Positions 43,105 to 52,542 are shown, counted from the stretch's first letter. The stretch is 64,000 nt of DNA from Desulfosporosinus youngiae DSM 17734 (GCF_000244895.1 NZ_CM001441.1:4492198-4556197); one strand, 5' to 3'. Notes: a model not told the origin generated them from the letters alone. Program-made: numbers and translations.

Positions 43105-44397
43105 TTAGAGAATCCCTTTAAGGCGCTTACCTTCTTTAAGTTCCTTCAGGTTAGGATCATGCAAAACAAGATCCCCCACCGTTAATCCTTCCTCAATTAT
43201 GACTTGACTGTCATTTTCTAATCCTTTTTTGACCGGTTGAATAGTTGCTTTGCCCTCCCGCATTATCCAGACCGCATCCCCCTCTTGATAGGGAAAAAGG
43301 GCTGTCTTAGGGATCATAAGCTGACCGGGTACTTCTACAGTGGTGAATTTCACATCTACGTTGCTGCCCAGAACCACATTGGGAGCGTTTTCTGCAAGCA
43401 GAATGGTGATCTTAACACGGTTTTCCTTAAGTCCAAGGGGAGATACCCTCTCCACCGCTGAGACAGCGACTTCATCAACCGTACCTGCAAAGGACTTATT
43501 ACCTGAGCTGGTTGCCTGAATCACTTGAACTAAGCTCCCCACCTTGATATCCAGGGCATCACTGGCCAGAACAAAGCTCTCTAATTTATAACCCTCATTT
43601 GTGAACACAGTCATAATTTGCTGGCCTTGAGAAATGACGTTGCCTTCTTTAAGAGTAAGATCTTTGATAACCCCGTCTTGCAATGCAATCACGACAGCTT
43701 TACTAATCTTATCTTCTAACTGGTCTATTTGCGCTTGAAGAGCTTTTTTCTGATTACTATAATATAGTTCTGTCCCTTGAGAGGTCTGATGTTGCTCGTA
43801 GATTAATTGTAAGCCTAATTTCTGCTGCTCTAAGAGATTTTTAGCTCTTTCGAAGGTTCTCTCTGCTTCTTCATACTGAACACGGGCAATCGAACCGCTA
43901 TCATAGAGAGCCTTCATTCGAGCCAGATTTTCTTCCTCGGCCTGAGCATCCTTTTCCGCCAGCTCTATGAGTAAGGTTTGTTGGGCTATTTGTGCCTGAT
44001 CGGGACTCTTATAATTCTGTAAGCGTTGCCCTTCAAGGCTTTGCAATTGGGCCTTCAGCCCCTCCAGTTGATACTTTAAATCACTGGTGTTTATCTCTAA
44101 AAGCACCTGTCCCTTTTTTACGATGTCTCCATTTTGAACTTTGAGAGATTGTAATTTCCCCTCAACGGGATTGAAGATTGGCCACTCCTGGGCTGCCATA
44201 ACTTCCCCTTCCTCAGTAAACCCTTTGCTAAAGTCCCGGGGCTGCAGAGTAAGAACGTCGACCGGCAAAGGCATGGCTTTAGAAATGATGACCGAAATAA
44301 GAATCAGGAGTGCAAGCCCTCCAACTATTAAGACTTTAGGTTTGGGTAATTTAAACAGTTTCGGAGTTAGATTCAGCTTAGATTTTTCAACGGTCAT
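43105..44397 (-). CDS. HlyD-family membrane fusion/adaptor protein
   Basis: A 430-aa adaptor: one membrane helix (about 23-43), a lipoyl half-motif VEGKLQSLKVQNGDIVKKGQ, a long coiled-coil hairpin (about 100-215), the second lipoyl half VIALQDGVIKDLTLKEGNVI, and a C-terminal beta-barrel. ATG 44397 follows AGGAGGAG; nine upstream codons lack such a site. It links the adjacent ABC permease to the cell surface, as in MacA-like exporters. In a Gram-positive cell it probably guides a peptide or lipid-like substrate. Confidence 0.88.
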   Translation of the reverse strand: MTVEKSKLNLTPKLFKLPKPKVLIVGGLALLILISVIISKAMPLPVDVLTLQPRDFSKGFTEEGEVMAAQEWPIFNPVEGKLQSLKVQNGDIVKKGQVLLEINTSDLKYQLEGLKAQLQSLEGQRLQNYKSPDQAQIAQQTLLIELAEKDAQAEEENLARMKALYDSGSIARVQYEEAERTFERAKNLLEQQKLGLQLIYEQHQTSQGTELYYSNQKKALQAQIDQLEDKISKAVVIALQDGVIKDLTLKEGNVISQGQQIMTVFTNEGYKLESFVLASDALDIKVGSLVQVIQATSSGNKSFAGTVDEVAVSAVERVSPLGLKENRVKITILLAENAPNVVLGSNVDVKFTTVEVPGQLMIPKTALFPYQEGDAVWIMREGKATIQPVKKGLENDSQVIIEEGLTVGDLVLHDPNLKELKEGKRLKGIL

Positions 44398-44466
44398 TTT
44401 TCTCCTCCTACTCTCTACTATCAAATTAACAATTTTAACTCATGATTCAGTTTCTGATAGATCCCT

Positions 44467-46845
44467 TTAATCTCGAGTTGCAAGAATCTCAACATAAGGA
44501 AGAGATTTGATTTTGTAGTAAGCCCTGGTTTGGGCTACCAGAACAGAAAAAGCCGTTCCTGCAGCCGCCCCAAGCAAAGCCATAGGCGGCAAGTCGGCAG
44601 GAAGAGAGTACATATCGTTACTCATGGACTGTGCCATACTTATGCTTAATCCATAGGCCATTGGTATACCAATCAAGATCCCCAAAACATATAGTGTCCA
44701 TTGTTCTGAGGTAATCACTCGTAATACCTCTCTGGGTGTCATTCCCAGCACACGTAGAGACGCTAATTCTCGTTTCCGTTCAGAGAGGGAGATGATACTG
44801 GCATTATAAATAAGAGCAAAACCGCAAAAACCTCCGAGAATGGCAAGCAGCCAAACCGTAAATCCGAAGGATTCCATCATTTTTTTGATTTTTTCCCCTG
44901 TATCTTCGAGGGATTCGATCGAGGATACATTGCTGGCATTTTGGTATTTGCTTTTCATGGACCCTATATCAGCGGAGTCCATCTCAATCAGCATTGCTGT
45001 ACTGATTTCTCCTTGCCGTAAAAATCTCTGTAGTTCTGTATCTATCATAAAGGCATTAAGTCCAACGTATTGGGGAACGACCCCTTGGACCACTAAATTC
45101 TCACCCTTTTGGCTAAGGGTTTCTCTCCGCAAGGGACTTTCCACGTAAATGGTGTCTCCAACTTTGACATTCAAGGATTTGGCTAAATGCTCCGATAGTA
45201 AAACTCCGTGGTCAGGAACCTCCAGCCGCCGGCCGTTTTTATCCAAGATATTGTAGAGTGTCGAGTCTTTAGAGAGACCCATGAGCGCCACTTCTTTCTT
45301 CATCCAACCGTTTCGCAAAGAAGCTGGTACTTCTAATAAAGGTTCAACCTTGGATACCCCCGGTTCATGCGCAACAGCATATTTTGTTGTCCCCGCAGGA
45401 GAAGGCCGGGCCAGCTGTAACTTGACATCGAAGGTTTGAACTTGTTCCAACTGAACCACGGTTAGCAAATCAGTCATGTTTTGCATGGACCAAGACACTG
45501 TCATTAGGCTAAAGACAACGGCAATTCCCAGGACGTTAAAGAGGCTCCTGGTTGGAGTACGAAAGACATCTCGAATACCCATCTGGGCTTGAGCTGAAAG
45601 GGTTTGCCAAAACCACGCAAACTTTTCGATCAACGTTTTGCGCGCAGTCCCTGGAGCTGGAGGCCTCATGGCCTCGGCCGGCTGCAGGCGCAAAATATCC
45701 AGGCTCCCTTTTACTCCACTGAGTACGCTAAAGATAAACGCCAACGCCAGGCTGAAAAAGAGGTATTTTAGTGAGAACTCGCTTTTAAGACCAGGCAGAG
45801 CAAAAAATTCTCTGTAGAGATTCGTTAAAGGAAATGAGAGAGCGACTCCGGATAATCCTCCGAGTAACCCGCCCGCCGTTCCAATAACTACGGGATAGGT
45901 CAGATAATGTAAGACAATCTCCCGGTCCGTGAAACCGAACGCCTTAAGATTACCAATGGACACTCGCTGCTGTTCAATAAGACGTCTCAACATGGTGTAT
46001 AAGATAATAGCGGCTACTCCTAAAAAAACGACAGGAAGGGTTTTGGTCATGGTTCGTATTTGTTTTATTTCACTGGTCAGAATGGCGTGACTTGTCTGAT
46101 CTTTACGGGGAACAATACTTCGGACACCATAAGGTTTTAATTCAGCCTGGAGACTGTCTTTTACCGAATCAAAACTTACTCCGTTCTGCAAAGTAATCAC
46201 AATATCATTGACTTGTCCTTTTTCCTTTACTATAGCTTTGAGTGAATTAAGGGAAACATAGGCTATGCCAAATTCTTCAGGTGAAGGATAAATGTCCTGA
46301 GCATTTCTCATAATGTAGATAAATTCCGGACTTTGCGCAGTACCTGTGATATAAAAGGTGACTTGATTACCATCGATACTTACATCTATTGAATCTCCCA
46401 GGGACAAATGATTTGCCGCTAAGAATTTAGGGTCTACCAGAATTTCCGGTTGGTTTTCCTTGGGAAGCTGACCTTCGATCAGATGAACCTGGTTAATAGG
46501 GGGAGTATTCTCTCCGCCCAGAGTGACCATTTTTAAATATCGATTCGAGTTTTTCTGCTCCTCTATCACCCGAACTTCTTTGACAATCCGTCCTGCGGCT
46601 TGATCAATCCCGGGCAGCAAGGTGAGAGAATTTACTTTGTTTTCAGGATACCCTGTTACAGTGATAAATCCGTCAGCGAAGTTTGTTTCCGCATAAAACT
46701 CCTGCTGTGCCTTATCCATACTTTCCACGGCAACGGACATTGAAGTATAGAGGATTAAGCCTAGGGCAATAACCATGACACAAGCAAGGTATACTCCAAA
46801 ATTTTCTTTAATATCTCTCCAAATCTTTCTTCTCAGCATTACCAT
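44467..46845 (-). CDS. ABC transporter permease (FtsX/MacB-like, long)
   Basis: A 792-aa permease with helix near the N-terminus (about 17-35), a large extracytoplasmic MacB periplasmic-like part (about 45-250), FtsX helices (about 260-390), a second extracellular part, and a C-terminal FtsX domain (about 680-790) with GFALIYNASIISLSERKREL and SLRVLGMTPREVL. Its overlap with the ATPase gene (7 bp) shows coupling. Likely moves peptides, lipids or signals rather than small solutes; the substrate is not known. Confidence 0.9.
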   Translation of the reverse strand: MVMLRRKIWRDIKENFGVYLACVMVIALGLILYTSMSVAVESMDKAQQEFYAETNFADGFITVTGYPENKVNSLTLLPGIDQAAGRIVKEVRVIEEQKNSNRYLKMVTLGGENTPPINQVHLIEGQLPKENQPEILVDPKFLAANHLSLGDSIDVSIDGNQVTFYITGTAQSPEFIYIMRNAQDIYPSPEEFGIAYVSLNSLKAIVKEKGQVNDIVITLQNGVSFDSVKDSLQAELKPYGVRSIVPRKDQTSHAILTSEIKQIRTMTKTLPVVFLGVAAIILYTMLRRLIEQQRVSIGNLKAFGFTDREIVLHYLTYPVVIGTAGGLLGGLSGVALSFPLTNLYREFFALPGLKSEFSLKYLFFSLALAFIFSVLSGVKGSLDILRLQPAEAMRPPAPGTARKTLIEKFAWFWQTLSAQAQMGIRDVFRTPTRSLFNVLGIAVVFSLMTVSWSMQNMTDLLTVVQLEQVQTFDVKLQLARPSPAGTTKYAVAHEPGVSKVEPLLEVPASLRNGWMKKEVALMGLSKDSTLYNILDKNGRRLEVPDHGVLLSEHLAKSLNVKVGDTIYVESPLRRETLSQKGENLVVQGVVPQYVGLNAFMIDTELQRFLRQGEISTAMLIEMDSADIGSMKSKYQNASNVSSIESLEDTGEKIKKMMESFGFTVWLLAILGGFCGFALIYNASIISLSERKRELASLRVLGMTPREVLRVITSEQWTLYVLGILIGIPMAYGLSISMAQSMSNDMYSLPADLPPMALLGAAAGTAFSVLVAQTRAYYKIKSLPYVEILATRD

Positions 46846-47552
46846 GATATCTCCTCAGGACAAAGTGGTTTTTCAATCACTTTGACATCATCCAGCAACC
46901 CGTCTTTTAAATAAAAAACCCGGTTCGCCATTTTAGCGATTTCTACATTATGAGTGATGATCATGACGGTCTTATGGTATTCACGATTTAACTTCTGCAA
47001 GGCTTTTAGAACTTGAATGCCTGTTTGAATATCTAAGGCACCCGTCGGCTCATCGCAAAGGAGAAGCTCTGGATTTTTAACGATGGCCCGAGCGATAGCC
47101 ACCCTCTGCTGCTGTCCTCCTGAGAGTTGGGAAGGGAAATGATTCGACCAGTTTTCCAGACCGACTTCACGCAAGATATCTGAGACGGAGAGTGGATTTT
47201 GAGCGATTTCCACCGCTAGTCTTACATTTTCATAGGTTGTAAGATTTGGCATTAAGTTATAGTTTTGAAAGACAAAGCCCACTTCATTGCGCCGATAAAG
47301 CGTAAGCTGCTGATCATTAATCTTGTGAAGAGGCTGTTCCTTATAATAGAGCTCCCCTGAAGAGGCCTGAGTCATCCCACCGATAATATTTAGCAAGGTT
47401 GTCTTACCAGAGCCGCTTTGGCCTAATACGACGATAAATTCTCCATAAAAAATTTGGAAGTTAATTCCCTTCAGAACCTCGATTTCCACTTCACCGGTAC
47501 GATAATGCTTACGCAGGTCCTTTCCTTCCATAAGAACGTTCATCCCGCTCAC
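46839..47552 (-). CDS. ABC transporter ATPase (LolD/MacB type)
   Basis: A 237-aa ATPase. Walker [11 protein letters not shown]-loop [13 protein letters not shown], signature [14 protein letters not shown], Walker [12 protein letters not shown] and switch IITHN are all present. It energises the FtsX-like permease downstream, forming a mechanotransmission-type exporter with the HlyD protein. Confidence 0.93.
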   Translation of the reverse strand: MSGMNVLMEGKDLRKHYRTGEVEIEVLKGINFQIFYGEFIVVLGQSGSGKTTLLNIIGGMTQASSGELYYKEQPLHKINDQQLTLYRRNEVGFVFQNYNLMPNLTTYENVRLAVEIAQNPLSVSDILREVGLENWSNHFPSQLSGGQQQRVAIARAIVKNPELLLCDEPTGALDIQTGIQVLKALQKLNREYHKTVMIITHNVEIAKMANRVFYLKDGLLDDVKVIEKPLCPEEISW

Positions 47553-47563
47553 CTCCTCAAAGG

Positions 47564-48208
47564 TTACAAATTCGATCCTTTCTGAGCGTACATCCCATAC
47601 TTTAAAATTTCCATGTATTCCATATACTCTGCCAGGATTTTATCATAGTCTTCTAACATCTCTCGTTCCTTACCTCTATAGTCTTTGAGATATTTTTCTC
47701 CCAGAGCCCCCAGAAAAAGCATAATAACCTGAATTGCCTTAGCGGGCTCCACTTTGCTTCGAAACCTTGAATAATCAATATTCTCAAAGAGCATGGGCAT
47801 AAATTCTCTTGAGACTTGAAGATATTTCATCTCGATCTCAGAACGCATCTCTTGAGGAGTACTTGCAATGGCTTTCATAAATAGTTTAACCATATAGGGA
47901 TGCTCCCGCGCTATCTCAAGCTTGATCACTCCTACTTCACTTACCCTTTGAAAGATATCCTTAGTCTCTTTCAATGGGTATTTCTTAAATTCATCCATCA
48001 TTGTCTGTACACAGTAATCAATGACATAGAAAAAGAGACGTTTTTTATTCTTAAAATAATGAAACAAAATTCCTTTAGAAATGCCTGCTTCTTTAATTAT
48101 CCGATTAGTTGAGGCCTGCTCAAATCCTTTGTCAGCAAATTCATGAATACAGGCATTTAAAATAATTTTCTTTTTATCGTCCTTTAGATTCTCAAAACTA
48201 TCGTACAA
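47564..48208 (-). CDS. TetR-family repressor of the ABC exporter operon
   Basis: A 214-aa regulator with an N-terminal TetR helix-turn-helix (about 10-55): KKKIILNACIHEFADKGFEQ, STNRIIKEAGISKGILFHYF. The C-terminal part is ligand-binding and helical. I start it at TTG 48208, 8 nt after GAGGAG; 68 upstream codons in frame read through the operator and repeat and are not protein-like. A TTGACCA-GG-TGGTCAA palindrome sits on the -35 of its promoter, so it very likely represses its own operon (ATPase, permease, HlyD). Confidence 0.9.
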   Translation of the reverse strand: MYDSFENLKDDKKKIILNACIHEFADKGFEQASTNRIIKEAGISKGILFHYFKNKKRLFFYVIDYCVQTMMDEFKKYPLKETKDIFQRVSEVGVIKLEIAREHPYMVKLFMKAIASTPQEMRSEIEMKYLQVSREFMPMLFENIDYSRFRSKVEPAKAIQVIMLFLGALGEKYLKDYRGKEREMLEDYDKILAEYMEYMEILKYGMYAQKGSNL

Positions 48209-48247
48209 ACTGTTCTCTCCTCGTAAGAATTTACTTATGATGATAGG

Positions 48248-48277
48248 ATTATACACCTCTTTTGACCAGGTGGTCAA
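48248..48277 (-). promoter_or_regulatory. promoter and TetR operator of the exporter operon
   Basis: Minus strand: TTGACC (48272-48277), 18 bp spacer, TATAAT (48248-48253). The palindrome TTGACCA-GG-TGGTCAA (48262-48277) covers the -35 box. Confidence 0.7.
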
Positions 48278-48403
48278 TGCAAAAAAAAGATAATGAAAGT
48301 ATACCCTAAACACTTCCAGAAGTATAAAGAAAACCCGGCTTCGCCGAGCCTTAAACGCATACTCACAAATGAGGCGAAACCGTTGGTTGCCCTTATGCTT
48401 AGA

Positions 48404-48420
48404 CGAAGACACTGTCTTCG
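48404..48420. repeat. 17-bp palindromic module CGAAGACACTGTCTTCG
   Basis: A copy of the module also found at 14892, 15036 and 15069. It directly adjoins the left end of dispersed repeat copy B and continues into GCACGGGTTAGACCTTCTTG, similar to the sequence after the module inside copy A. Confidence 0.7.
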
Positions 48421-48785
48421 CACGGGTTAGACCTTCTTGCAGTATAATAACGTAAGTTTTATACTTTCTGCCCTAAAAAAAGGAACCCGAAAGCTCCAAA
48501 ACAATCTGAAGAATCCCCAGACCCGCAAGCAGGGCAGCTTCTCCCACAGGAGCGAACTCATTGCATGGAGAGGCAATAAAAGCCCACAAACCGGTGCGGG
48601 GAAACGGAGCCACGGGTTCACATCAGGTATTACCCGGAGGTTTGGCGGAGTCCCGCGCCGGTGAGTGGGCGAGCCTCGGAGTGCTGAGTGAACGGATGTG
48701 GGAGAAGCTGCCCGACCCGAGGGACCTGGACCTATTTTCATTCATCAATGGTGCCGCACAGCGGCATGGGAGTCTGATAGTATAA
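48421..48785 (+). repeat. dispersed GC-rich repeat, copy B
   Basis: The longest copy without extra blocks, in plus sense. It starts GGGTTAGACCTTCTTGCAG and ends with the hairpin TGCCGC-ACA-GCGGCA and GGGAGTCTGATAGTA. Copies A (14935-15410, minus) and C (27317-27475 plus 29344-29392) match it. It is clearly richer in GC than flanking DNA. No convincing protein is encoded; overlapping ORFs on both strands are explained by the repeat. A stem CAGGGG/CCCCTG with a minus-strand T run follows at 48792-48807. Confidence 0.75.
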
Positions 48786-48928
48786 AAAAAACAGGGGTTG
48801 CCCCCTGCTTCCTGCAAATAGCTACAGCTTAACCTACATTAATTTAAAGTGCTAAGCTTTTCTGCCATAGTATATATTATTACAACAGTATTTTCAGGCT
48901 AAAGATACCTTTACGTGGAAATAACTAA

Positions 48929-49504
48929 ATGATACGTAAGCTAAAGGGGGCTAAACGCTTGGAAGAGATATATTCACCCAATGACATTATTGATTTAGGT
49001 CCTTCCGACTTAGTGATTGTATCGCAGTTAGAGTCTGATCCAGATGTTACAACCTTAAACGTTTATGAGAGAGAACGTTTTTTTGCGAATCCCAACTCTG
49101 TCAATAATGAAGAACAAATAGCAGTGTATTCAATTTGTTCGAGGTTCTATAACCAAGCTGTTGCAGAAATCCGGGATTTATACGCAGGATGGACCAGGAT
49201 CGATAAAACCGAGCCTACGAAAGTGATCGGTATTCATAATCAAAATCCTAAGATTCTCTATATCCAGTTTTCCCACGGCAAACGCTATTTTATCTATAAA
49301 CGCTGCTTAACGATTAATAAGGATATGGTTTACGAAGAGCTATTCGGAAAAACGCATAATCTTAGCCGGCGTTCCTTGAACAGAGAAGACGAACAGTACC
49401 TTATTTCAAAATTAAGATTCATGCCAAAAACTAAAAATGCCATTAGCTTCTATGCGTTTAAAGCTCATATCCGTGCTCGACGGCATTTTGCGTTTTCTCA
49501 TTAG
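48929..49504 (+). CDS. protein of unknown function
   Basis: A 191-aa protein. It begins MIRKLKGAKRLEEIYSPND and carries the segment TLNVYERERFFANPNSVNNE, an aromatic, basic middle part LYIQFSHGKRYFIYKRCLTI and a basic C-terminus KAHIRARRHFAFSH. No membrane helix, signal peptide or cofactor motif is seen. I do not recognise a family. It is preceded by AT-rich DNA after repeat copy B and ends 9 bp from the convergent YeiH gene. Confidence 0.55.
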   Translation: MIRKLKGAKRLEEIYSPNDIIDLGPSDLVIVSQLESDPDVTTLNVYERERFFANPNSVNNEEQIAVYSICSRFYNQAVAEIRDLYAGWTRIDKTEPTKVIGIHNQNPKILYIQFSHGKRYFIYKRCLTINKDMVYEELFGKTHNLSRRSLNREDEQYLISKLRFMPKTKNAISFYAFKAHIRARRHFAFSH

Positions 49505-49513
49505 GGTTACAAA

Positions 49514-50554
49514 CTACAGACCAAACCACAGGAGAGTAAAGAAAGAAACCGCTGATACTACGATCGAAGCAATGATCATGGCCCCAAGCGGACGCAGTGC
49601 CCGATTCCGCAAACTTGAAAGATGGACATTAAGGCCTAACCCAACCATAGCAGCTGCCAAAAGGAAAGAGGACACCTTGGAAATATCGTTGAGAACAACG
49701 TCAGGAATTGGCAGATACGTGCCTACTAAACTTGTCAACATGAATCCGGCTAAAAACCAGGGAAAGGGTGCGCTTTGCTTACCCTCCCCCTCTCCTTTGC
49801 GCTTCATCCAAAGAGAAAGAACGATACTTAAAGGGATCAGCAGGAATACTCTTCCCAGTTTGGACAACAATCCCATTGCCATCACATCCTGACCTGCCGG
49901 CATAGAAGCTGCCGCCACATGAGCGATCTCGTGTAAACTCATGCCACTCCATATCCCGTATTCAAGAGCGCTGATCGGTAAAAACGGCATGAGAAAGGTA
50001 TATGTCAAAGCAAAGATGGTTCCTATTAAGGCAATGATTCCCGCTCCAATCGCAGTATCTTCGTCATTTGCCTTTAAAATCGGGGATACCGCCGCAATCG
50101 CGGCAGCCCCACATACGCCCGTCCCAATTCCCAGCAGCAATGATAGGTTCAAATCTGCTTTAAACAACTTGGCCAATAACATAGTCGCTGTAATCGCAAT
50201 GATAATGATCATAGTATCATAAACAAGCAGCATCCCGCCTTTGTGAAGAACCATATCAATATTAAGTTTGAATCCATAGAGCACGATGGCAAAACGCATC
50301 AGAAAACGTGCGGAAAACTGAATTCCTTCACGAATACTCTCCGGATATCCAAGCACATTGCGATAAATTACAGCAATCAGAATAGCACTCAGCATAGCCC
50401 CGATTCGATTGATTCCCGGTAAGGCTCCCACCCATGTTCCGGTACCAGCGATAACCATAGTAAATAGAACTCCTAGTATAAAACGATTCCGCCTCTCTTG
50501 ATCTATCACTAAAGTCTGTTGAACACTTAAACTCTCCTTTGCCTGCAACCACAT
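49514..50554 (-). CDS. YeiH-family permease (putative sulfate exporter), copy 2
   Basis: A 346-aa membrane protein (start uncertain: ATG 50554 is 9 nt after GGGAGG, ATG 50560 only 3 nt) with about 10 helices. It has the family landmarks LNLSLLLGIGTGVCGAAAIA, SPILKANDEDTAIGAGIIAL and AMVGLGLNVHLSSLRNRALR. It is shorter than copy 1 and only moderately similar to it. A LysR regulator is divergently encoded, the arrangement seen for E. coli yeiH with yeiE, where the pair is linked to sulfite/sulfur stress. The transported substrate here is not known. Confidence 0.85.
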   Translation of the reverse strand: MWLQAKESLSVQQTLVIDQERRNRFILGVLFTMVIAGTGTWVGALPGINRIGAMLSAILIAVIYRNVLGYPESIREGIQFSARFLMRFAIVLYGFKLNIDMVLHKGGMLLVYDTMIIIIAITATMLLAKLFKADLNLSLLLGIGTGVCGAAAIAAVSPILKANDEDTAIGAGIIALIGTIFALTYTFLMPFLPISALEYGIWSGMSLHEIAHVAAASMPAGQDVMAMGLLSKLGRVFLLIPLSIVLSLWMKRKGEGEGKQSAPFPWFLAGFMLTSLVGTYLPIPDVVLNDISKVSSFLLAAAMVGLGLNVHLSSLRNRALRPLGAMIIASIVVSAVSFFTLLWFGL

Positions 50555-50792
50555 TTCCATAGGCCTCCCAATCATCTATTCTAGATTCTCACTTTCCAAA
50601 GAACTGAGCCTCTACAAAAACTATAGATTGATTAAGGTAAAGGAGCAATATAGGTTTCTTTAGGGTATCATCAGGAAAATATATTTTTTACTTCTTTCAA
50701 AGTTGTTATATCATTATGTCGAACCCTATCGAATTTTAAGTTATTAGAACCCAAAGTATTTGACCTAGTTTAAATGAACTTGAGGTGTAGTC

Positions 50793-51716
50793 ATGATTGC
50801 CGATCCTTTAAAAATCTTTGTAACAGTTGCTGAACTTAAGAATTTTTCCCGTGCAGCAGAAGAGCTCTTTCTATCCCAGCCCAGTGTCAGCTTACAAATC
50901 CGAAATTTAGAAAATGAACTTGGCTCAAAACTGATTAACCGTTCTCCGAAACACTTGGAGCTTACTCAATCAGGTGAACTTCTTTATGGAATAGCAAAGC
51001 AGATCCTGTTCCTGTATGACAAGGCAAAACAAGAAATCGAACAGTTGACAACCACTGTCACAGGCTCGCTGAAAGTGGGAGCAAGCTATACTATTGGCGA
51101 GTACATTCTACCCTTCGCGCTGGCTGAATTTTCCGATCAATTTCCAAATGTAGACATAGCAGCCTCGATCGGAAATACGGTAGAAATCACTCATGCGGTT
51201 CGATCTAATCATTTGGACCTTGCACTTGTCGAAGGGGAAGTCCATCACTCCGACCTCGATATCCAGCCTTTGATGGATGATGAGATTATTTTGGTAGTCC
51301 CTAACCAACATGCTTTGGCAAGACTTCCCATCGTCACTGCGGATCATCTTCAAGACCGGGTGTGGATTCTCAGAGAGACTGGTTCCGGGACTCGTGATTT
51401 CAGTGATAAGCTGATCAAGGATTGGAAAGTCAATGTAAAAAAATCTCATATCTTTGGCAGCAGTCAGGCTGTAAAGCAAGCGGTTATTGCTGGTTTGGGA
51501 ATTGCACTTGTCTCTGGCTGGATTGTACGAAAGGAATTAAAAGCAAAAGAATTAACGGCCATCCGAATAAAAGGCAAAAAACTAATTCGTACATTTTCAA
51601 TAATAAGGCCCAAGAATAGTGAAATGACCAAAGCCATGGGCATTTTTACAGAAAATTTGCTTTCACCTGACTTTATCTCTTCGCTTATGGATCATAATCC
51701 CTCCGTAATCAGTTAG
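50793..51716 (+). CDS. LysR-family regulator, divergent from yeiH copy 2
   Basis: A 307-aa regulator: N-terminal winged helix (about 5-60, FSRAAEELFLSQPSVSLQIR) and a C-terminal substrate-binding domain (about 90-295) with GSLKVGASYTIGEYILPFAL, VEGEVHHSDLDIQPLMDDEI and WILRETGSGTRDF. Members related to CysL/YeiE often act on sulfur metabolism genes. About 230 bp separate it from the permease and probably hold the shared operators. GAGGTG before the ATG. Confidence 0.88.
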   Translation: MIADPLKIFVTVAELKNFSRAAEELFLSQPSVSLQIRNLENELGSKLINRSPKHLELTQSGELLYGIAKQILFLYDKAKQEIEQLTTTVTGSLKVGASYTIGEYILPFALAEFSDQFPNVDIAASIGNTVEITHAVRSNHLDLALVEGEVHHSDLDIQPLMDDEIILVVPNQHALARLPIVTADHLQDRVWILRETGSGTRDFSDKLIKDWKVNVKKSHIFGSSQAVKQAVIAGLGIALVSGWIVRKELKAKELTAIRIKGKKLIRTFSIIRPKNSEMTKAMGIFTENLLSPDFISSLMDHNPSVIS

Positions 51717-51738
51717 GAAAACCAGCTTGTTTTCAGGC

Positions 51739-51790
51739 ACTAAAAAAGACATGCCCCTGCTAACTATGTTAGGGGCATGTCTTTTTTAGT
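51739..51790. terminator. strong bidirectional terminator
   Basis: A 20-bp perfect stem, 51739-51758 with 51771-51790, starting ACTAAAAAAG and ending CTTTTTTAGT. It separates the convergent lysR and cobK genes. Confidence 0.88.
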
Positions 51791-51792
51791 AG

Positions 51793-52530
51793 TTATGTGC
51801 ATTTTGGAGCAGGAATATTAGCATCTACCCAATCAAACAATTCATGGACACTATACACCGTCAACCCTGTATGCGGGTTGTTTCTTTTAATGAAAATAAT
51901 CTCTATCCCCAACTCTAAGGCAGCCGAGACTTTCGTATCAGTTCCGCCGGCGGACCCGCTATCACGGGTCAAAAGAATATCTGCTCCATAGAATTTAAGA
52001 GATACTTTATTGACCTCTTTAGAAAATTGTCCTTGCATAGCAATGATATTCCTAGGCGATATACCCATATTCTGGCATTTCTGAACCAAACGGCCCTCCG
52101 GCAGAACCCTGACAACGATACGGGCCAATCGAGCAAAAGGACTTCGGACGATGCTTTCCAATTGGTGACTTCCGGTCGTAACAAAAACTGTTACCAGCCG
52201 TCCTTTTTCTTGATACAAAGTACCTACGCGGTCTTCCAATTGGATCAGTGCTTCCTCCCAATTATTCACTGAATATATTAAGGGGCTGACAGGAACGATT
52301 GTCTCAGGTCTTTCTAAGCGAAGATAAGGAATATCCTGCTCTTCACACCATTGGCGCAGATGGGCAAACTTCACACTGCTGGAAGGAGGACTGGCATCAA
52401 TGACCAATGAGGGTAAATGCAGCGAAGCCTTTTCACTCCAGGTTTGCATCCGTGTCAGCTCATACCTTCTGCTATTGAGATATTCACTAATCTCACGTGC
52501 CGCGGCCGTTTCTCCTAAAAGTAAAATCAT
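51793..52530 (-). CDS. cobK: precorrin-6A / cobalt-precorrin-6A reductase
   Basis: A 245-aa enzyme that reduces (cobalt-)precorrin-6A with NADPH in corrin ring synthesis. Typical segments: ILLLGETAAAREISEYL at the N-terminus, SLVIDASPPSSSVKFA, LVTVFVTTGSHQLESIV, and DILLTRDSGSAGGTDTKVSA near the end. It is only 12 bp from cbiO and forms the last gene of the cobalt operon, so cobalt import and corrin synthesis share the same riboswitch. Confidence 0.88.
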   Translation of the reverse strand: MILLLGETAAAREISEYLNSRRYELTRMQTWSEKASLHLPSLVIDASPPSSSVKFAHLRQWCEEQDIPYLRLERPETIVPVSPLIYSVNNWEEALIQLEDRVGTLYQEKGRLVTVFVTTGSHQLESIVRSPFARLARIVVRVLPEGRLVQKCQNMGISPRNIIAMQGQFSKEVNKVSLKFYGADILLTRDSGSAGGTDTKVSAALELGIEIIFIKRNNPHTGLTVYSVHELFDWVDANIPAPKCT

Positions 52531-52542
52531 GGCTACCTCACT

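Noticed and set aside
48209-48412. 68-codon extension of the TetR gene.
   Set aside because: It reads through the promoter, operator and repeat-flanking DNA; the TTG at 48208 has a good site.
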